The position numbers and the translations under genes were made by a program. A stretch of 7,428 bases of DNA from Acidimicrobiia bacterium (lineage in GTDB: Bacteria; Actinomycetota; Acidimicrobiia; Spongiisociales; JAHEDJ01): positions 1 through 7,428 of the forward strand of contig JAUVQS010000073.1 of NCBI GenBank assembly GCA_030598025.1. Direction: 5' to 3'. The notes under the pieces are model-generated. The model ran no database searches. It saw nothing but the letters and a program-made list of their open reading frames with translations, and had not been told where the DNA came from. Positions 6,184 to 7,428 of the stretch are shown piece after piece. How positions within the stretch are numbered: the stretch's first letter is position 1; the number at the start of each line of letters is the position of its first letter.

Positions 6184-7428
6184 ATGGAACCGACCTGTCC
6201 GGTGTGTTCGACAATCAATGGCATAGGCCAAACGCACTGCTCGCAATGCGGAACCGCTCTCACCCCGATCGCGTTCGACCTGCCTCCACCGCGCCACGAG
6301 AAGGTCTCCACCGGCCGCAAGGTCGCAGGTGCTCTGTTGGGAGCACTCGCAGCCGGCTTGTTTGGGAGCGGGTTCCCCATGCCGGCTGTGGTGATCCTGG
6401 GCGGGGTGGTCGGGTTCTTGATCGTGGATCGCCGCCGGGACGAAGACCAAGGAAGCGACCCCACTGCGTCCTTCTTGAATCGAGCTTCTTCTCGGGGTGT
6501 GATCGACGGGGAAACGGCACAACGTCTTCTCATCCATCGAGCCTGGGAATCAAGGGATTGGGCGCCGCCTCCCCGCCGAGAGGGCGTCATGCCGCCGCTC
6601 CCGGAAACCGCACAGGCCCCGGCTCACCAACCACCACCCGTATTGCCTCCGGCACCCACGCCGCAAGCGGTGCCGCCATTGCCCGAGCAACCTGCGATCC
6701 CTCCGTCTCCCCTTCCCCCGACCGGCGCGGTCCCGCGAGCTTCGCGACCGAAACCGGATTGGATGGCGGGACTCGACCGCGTCTGGGGGGCGGTCCGCTC
6801 GGATCTCGCCGTGCATGGACTCGCCTATCTCGGTGTGTTGTTCGTCTTCGTTGGCGTCGTCGGATTCGTGATCTTCGCCTTCAGTGGAGTCGGTTCGGCA
6901 TTGCGGCCGATTGCCGAGTTCACGATCCCGGTGGCTTTGTTCGGATCTGCTGCCTTCCTTCGCAAAGCTCGTACGCCGTTTGTGGCGCGCACTCTCGAGC
7001 TGCTGGGTGGGCTGCTCACCCCGGTGGTGTTGTTCGCCGCCTTCTCCGACGGCGCACCGATTCCACCCGATCCGAGCGACGCAGCCCTGGTCGTCACCCT
7101 CACCGTCGTATCGCTGCTCCTTGCCGCGGCCTACGCCTCATATTCGATCCGTACCCCGGATACCTCCCTCCGCTTCCTGGTCGCGCCCATGTTGTGGACG
7201 GCCGCCGGGGTCGTTGGCCTTGCGTTCGAGAGAGGTCTCTCCGCCGCCCTGTTCGCGTTAGTAGCGCTAGCGGTGCTGACTACCACGTTGATCGCCGCAC
7301 GCTTCGAGGGCCATCCAATAGGACGGGCTTCGACCGCAGTGGCCGCCGCCGGCATCGGTGCTGCCTTCGGTCTGACCCTTCTTTTCGCTGCTACCTCCGA
7401 CTGGCCGCCGATTCCGATGCTGATCACC
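6184..7428 (+). CDS. Zinc-ribbon, proline-rich, multi-helix membrane protein (C-terminus beyond window)
   Basis: An open frame of 415 codons with no stop before the right edge, so the protein is longer than seen. It starts MEPTCPVCSTINGIGQTHCS; Cys5, Cys8, Cys19 and Cys22 form a compact zinc ribbon. A hydrophobic hairpin follows (about 47-63 and 66-81), ending in a basic DRRRDED stop. Next is a short soluble helical segment (95-126, SFLNRASSRGVIDGETAQRL) resembling the short helical hairpins found in many membrane-associated bacterial proteins. A linker very rich in Pro (127-193) comes next. From about 209 on there are successive hydrophobic helices, roughly 209-233, 237-255, 267-286, 300-320, 329-347, 350-370 and 378-402. 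The layout recalls large actinobacterial membrane proteins with a zinc ribbon and DUF2157/DUF2339-like helix bundles, but I cannot confirm a family. No enzymatic or transport motif is visible. It has its own ribosome-binding site and a 124-nt gap from the regulator, so it is probably a separate unit. Confidence 0.85.
   Translation, partial: MEPTCPVCSTINGIGQTHCSQCGTALTPIAFDLPPPRHEKVSTGRKVAGALLGALAAGLFGSGFPMPAVVILGGVVGFLIVDRRRDEDQGSDPTASFLNRASSRGVIDGETAQRLLIHRAWESRDWAPPPRREGVMPPLPETAQAPAHQPPPVLPPAPTPQAVPPLPEQPAIPPSPLPPTGAVPRASRPKPDWMAGLDRVWGAVRSDLAVHGLAYLGVLFVFVGVVGFVIFAFSGVGSALRPIAEFTIPVALFGSAAFLRKARTPFVARTLELLGGLLTPVVLFAAFSDGAPIPPDPSDAALVVTLTVVSLLLAAAYASYSIRTPDTSLRFLVAPMLWTAAGVVGLAFERGLSAALFALVALAVLTTTLIAARFEGHPIGRASTAVAAAGIGAAFGLTLLFAATSDWPPIPMLIT

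Noticed and set aside
6067..6590. Overlapping minus-strand frames of about 156-160 codons opposite the zinc-ribbon gene
   Set aside because: The plus-strand frame has a zinc ribbon, membrane helices and an SD; the minus frames are Arg/Pro-rich shadows.

Overview
The window is GC-rich bacterial DNA with tightly packed genes, ATGA-type overlaps and strong Shine-Dalgarno sites. This fits an actinobacterium or a similar high-GC environmental lineage, but no marker gene here fixes the taxonomy.

The left half (1-3015, minus strand) is a coxS-coxL-coxM operon for a molybdenum hydroxylase of the xanthine dehydrogenase / aerobic CO dehydrogenase family. coxS (two [2Fe-2S] clusters) overlaps coxL (Mo-cofactor subunit) by 4 nt. 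coxL overlaps the start of coxM (FAD subunit) by 1 nt, and coxM leaves the window at the left edge. The S-L-M order and the AYRGAGR active-site loop mark it as the form II (CoxL-like) type, so CO is not an assured substrate. The main oddity is an in-frame TAG at codon 25 of coxL (2396-2398), where relatives usually carry a conserved Tyr. The frame is open on both sides of it, so the gene is a very recent pseudogene, a read-through or restart case, or a sequence error.

A divergent intergenic region (3016-3280) carries four TTGAC elements. To its right, on the plus strand, are an XdhC/CoxI-type Mo-cofactor maturation factor (3281-4387) and, with a 4-nt overlap, a CoxG-like SRPBCC protein with a hydrophobic, basic C-terminal tail (4384-4947). 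These two probably serve cofactor insertion and membrane attachment of the divergently encoded enzyme.

A separate two-gene unit follows (5078-6059): a six-helix membrane protein of no named function, then an overlapping winged-helix regulator. A good sigma70-type promoter whose -10 is overlapped by a 17-bp palindrome lies directly upstream, which suggests autoregulation.

From 6184 to the right edge there is one long open frame, truncated by the window. It encodes a zinc-ribbon, proline-rich, multi-helix membrane protein of unknown function.
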